Shown: one piece after another, positions 63,928 through 64,000 of the stretch | How positions within the stretch are numbered: position 1 is the first letter of the stretch | Layout: each line of letters begins with the position of its first letter | NCBI GenBank assembly: GCA_001790855.1 | Contig: MGDH01000042.1 | Span: 62,001-126,000, forward strand | Reading direction: 5' to 3' | DNA from: Candidatus Schekmanbacteria bacterium RIFCSPLOWO2_02_FULL_38_14 | Lineage (GTDB): Bacteria; Schekmanbacteria; GWA2-38-11 | Length of the DNA: 64,000 nucleotides | Notes under the pieces: generated by a model | What the model was told of the DNA's origin: nothing | The model's input: only the letters and a program-made list of their open reading frames with translations | Databases searched by the model: none | Position numbers and translations under genes: made by a program

Positions 63928-64000
63928 TTAAGAATTCATTTTATAAATTATCTTTAGTCCTTCAAGCGTCAGGAAAGGATATACTTTTTTGATTTTCTTT
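63928..64000 (-). CDS. C-terminal end of a gene entering from beyond the window
   Basis: A minus-strand frame open to the window edge ends at TAA 63928. Its last 23 residues are KKIKKVYPFLTLEGLKIIYK and so on. No family can be named from so little. It is 74 bases upstream of bamA. Its being coding at all is uncertain. Confidence 0.35.
   Translation of the reverse strand, partial: KKIKKVYPFLTLEGLKIIYKMNS

Noticed and set aside
1-64000. Prophage or integrative element with integrase
   Set aside because: No integrase, transposase, capsid or tail gene was recognised. The accessory signals are limited to toxin-antitoxin genes, repeats and the RadC-like segment.

Overview
The window is about 64 kb of AT-rich bacterial chromosome. 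It comes from a diderm (Gram-negative) organism: it carries BamA, Skp/OmpH, LpxD, FabZ, LpxA and LpxB, TonB/ExbB/ExbD, and several lipoproteins with lipoboxes. Gene density is high and operons are short. There are multi-domain secreted subtilases, an HD-GYP protein, a histidine kinase with a c-heme motif, a K+-independent type proton pyrophosphatase and several dispersed palindromic repeat families. This resembles anaerobic deltaproteobacterial, Nitrospirae-like or Schekmanbacteria-type genomes, but that placement is an inference from style and not from a marker gene. No rRNA, tRNA, CRISPR array, transposase or integrase was recognised.

Layout. 1-5 kb: a MarR regulator with its own palindrome and promoter, a phosphate transporter with its DUF47 partner, and a tonB-exbB-exbD-exbD cluster, all on the minus strand. 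5-9.4 kb: a 1058-residue modular subtilase, a small Cro/C1-type regulator followed by a 35-residue membrane peptide, and apt behind a possible 50-codon leader ORF. 9.7-20.2 kb: a DASS transporter, a truncated pyruvate-kinase-C-like remnant, a minus-strand run of envelope genes (degenerate-GGDEF lipoprotein, S13 D,D-carboxypeptidase, zinc-ribbon/TPR protein, ABC1 kinase, small membrane proteins), and RNase R on the plus strand.

20.2-25.5 kb is the accessory region. It holds a second subtilase whose catalytic domain has been cut, its middle replaced by a RadC/JAB-type segment. The only credible start codon of that gene lies before nine copies of a tetranucleotide, out of frame by an amount that one added repeat would correct. 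Next come a BrnT/BrnA-like pair, DUF2283, a HicB/HicA pair and dispersed repeats. A 22-bp direct repeat flanks part of this region.

25.9-44 kb is mostly housekeeping and metabolism: HD-GYP, ABC-F ATPase, a carotenoid-desaturase-like oxidoreductase, a membrane-anchored ferrochelatase-like protein flanked by 50-bp inverted repeats, fused MsrB-MsrA, the agmatine-to-putrescine pair AguB/AguA, acyl-CoA synthetase, PilZ, HisD, a TPR lipoprotein and H+-PPase. 44-53 kb: Lon with Hsp20, RtcB with archease, GalT, and a two-component system. 53-64 kb: an alanine-zipper lipoprotein, two divergent L,D-transpeptidases, and a minus-strand outer-membrane biogenesis operon running bamA-skp-lpxD-fabZ-lpxA-gfo/idh-lpxB-acyltransferase.

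The strongest candidates for new biology are the tetranucleotide-controlled, chimeric subtilase locus with its neighbouring toxin-antitoxin genes, the c-heme sensor kinase, and the repeat-bracketed ferrochelatase-like gene.
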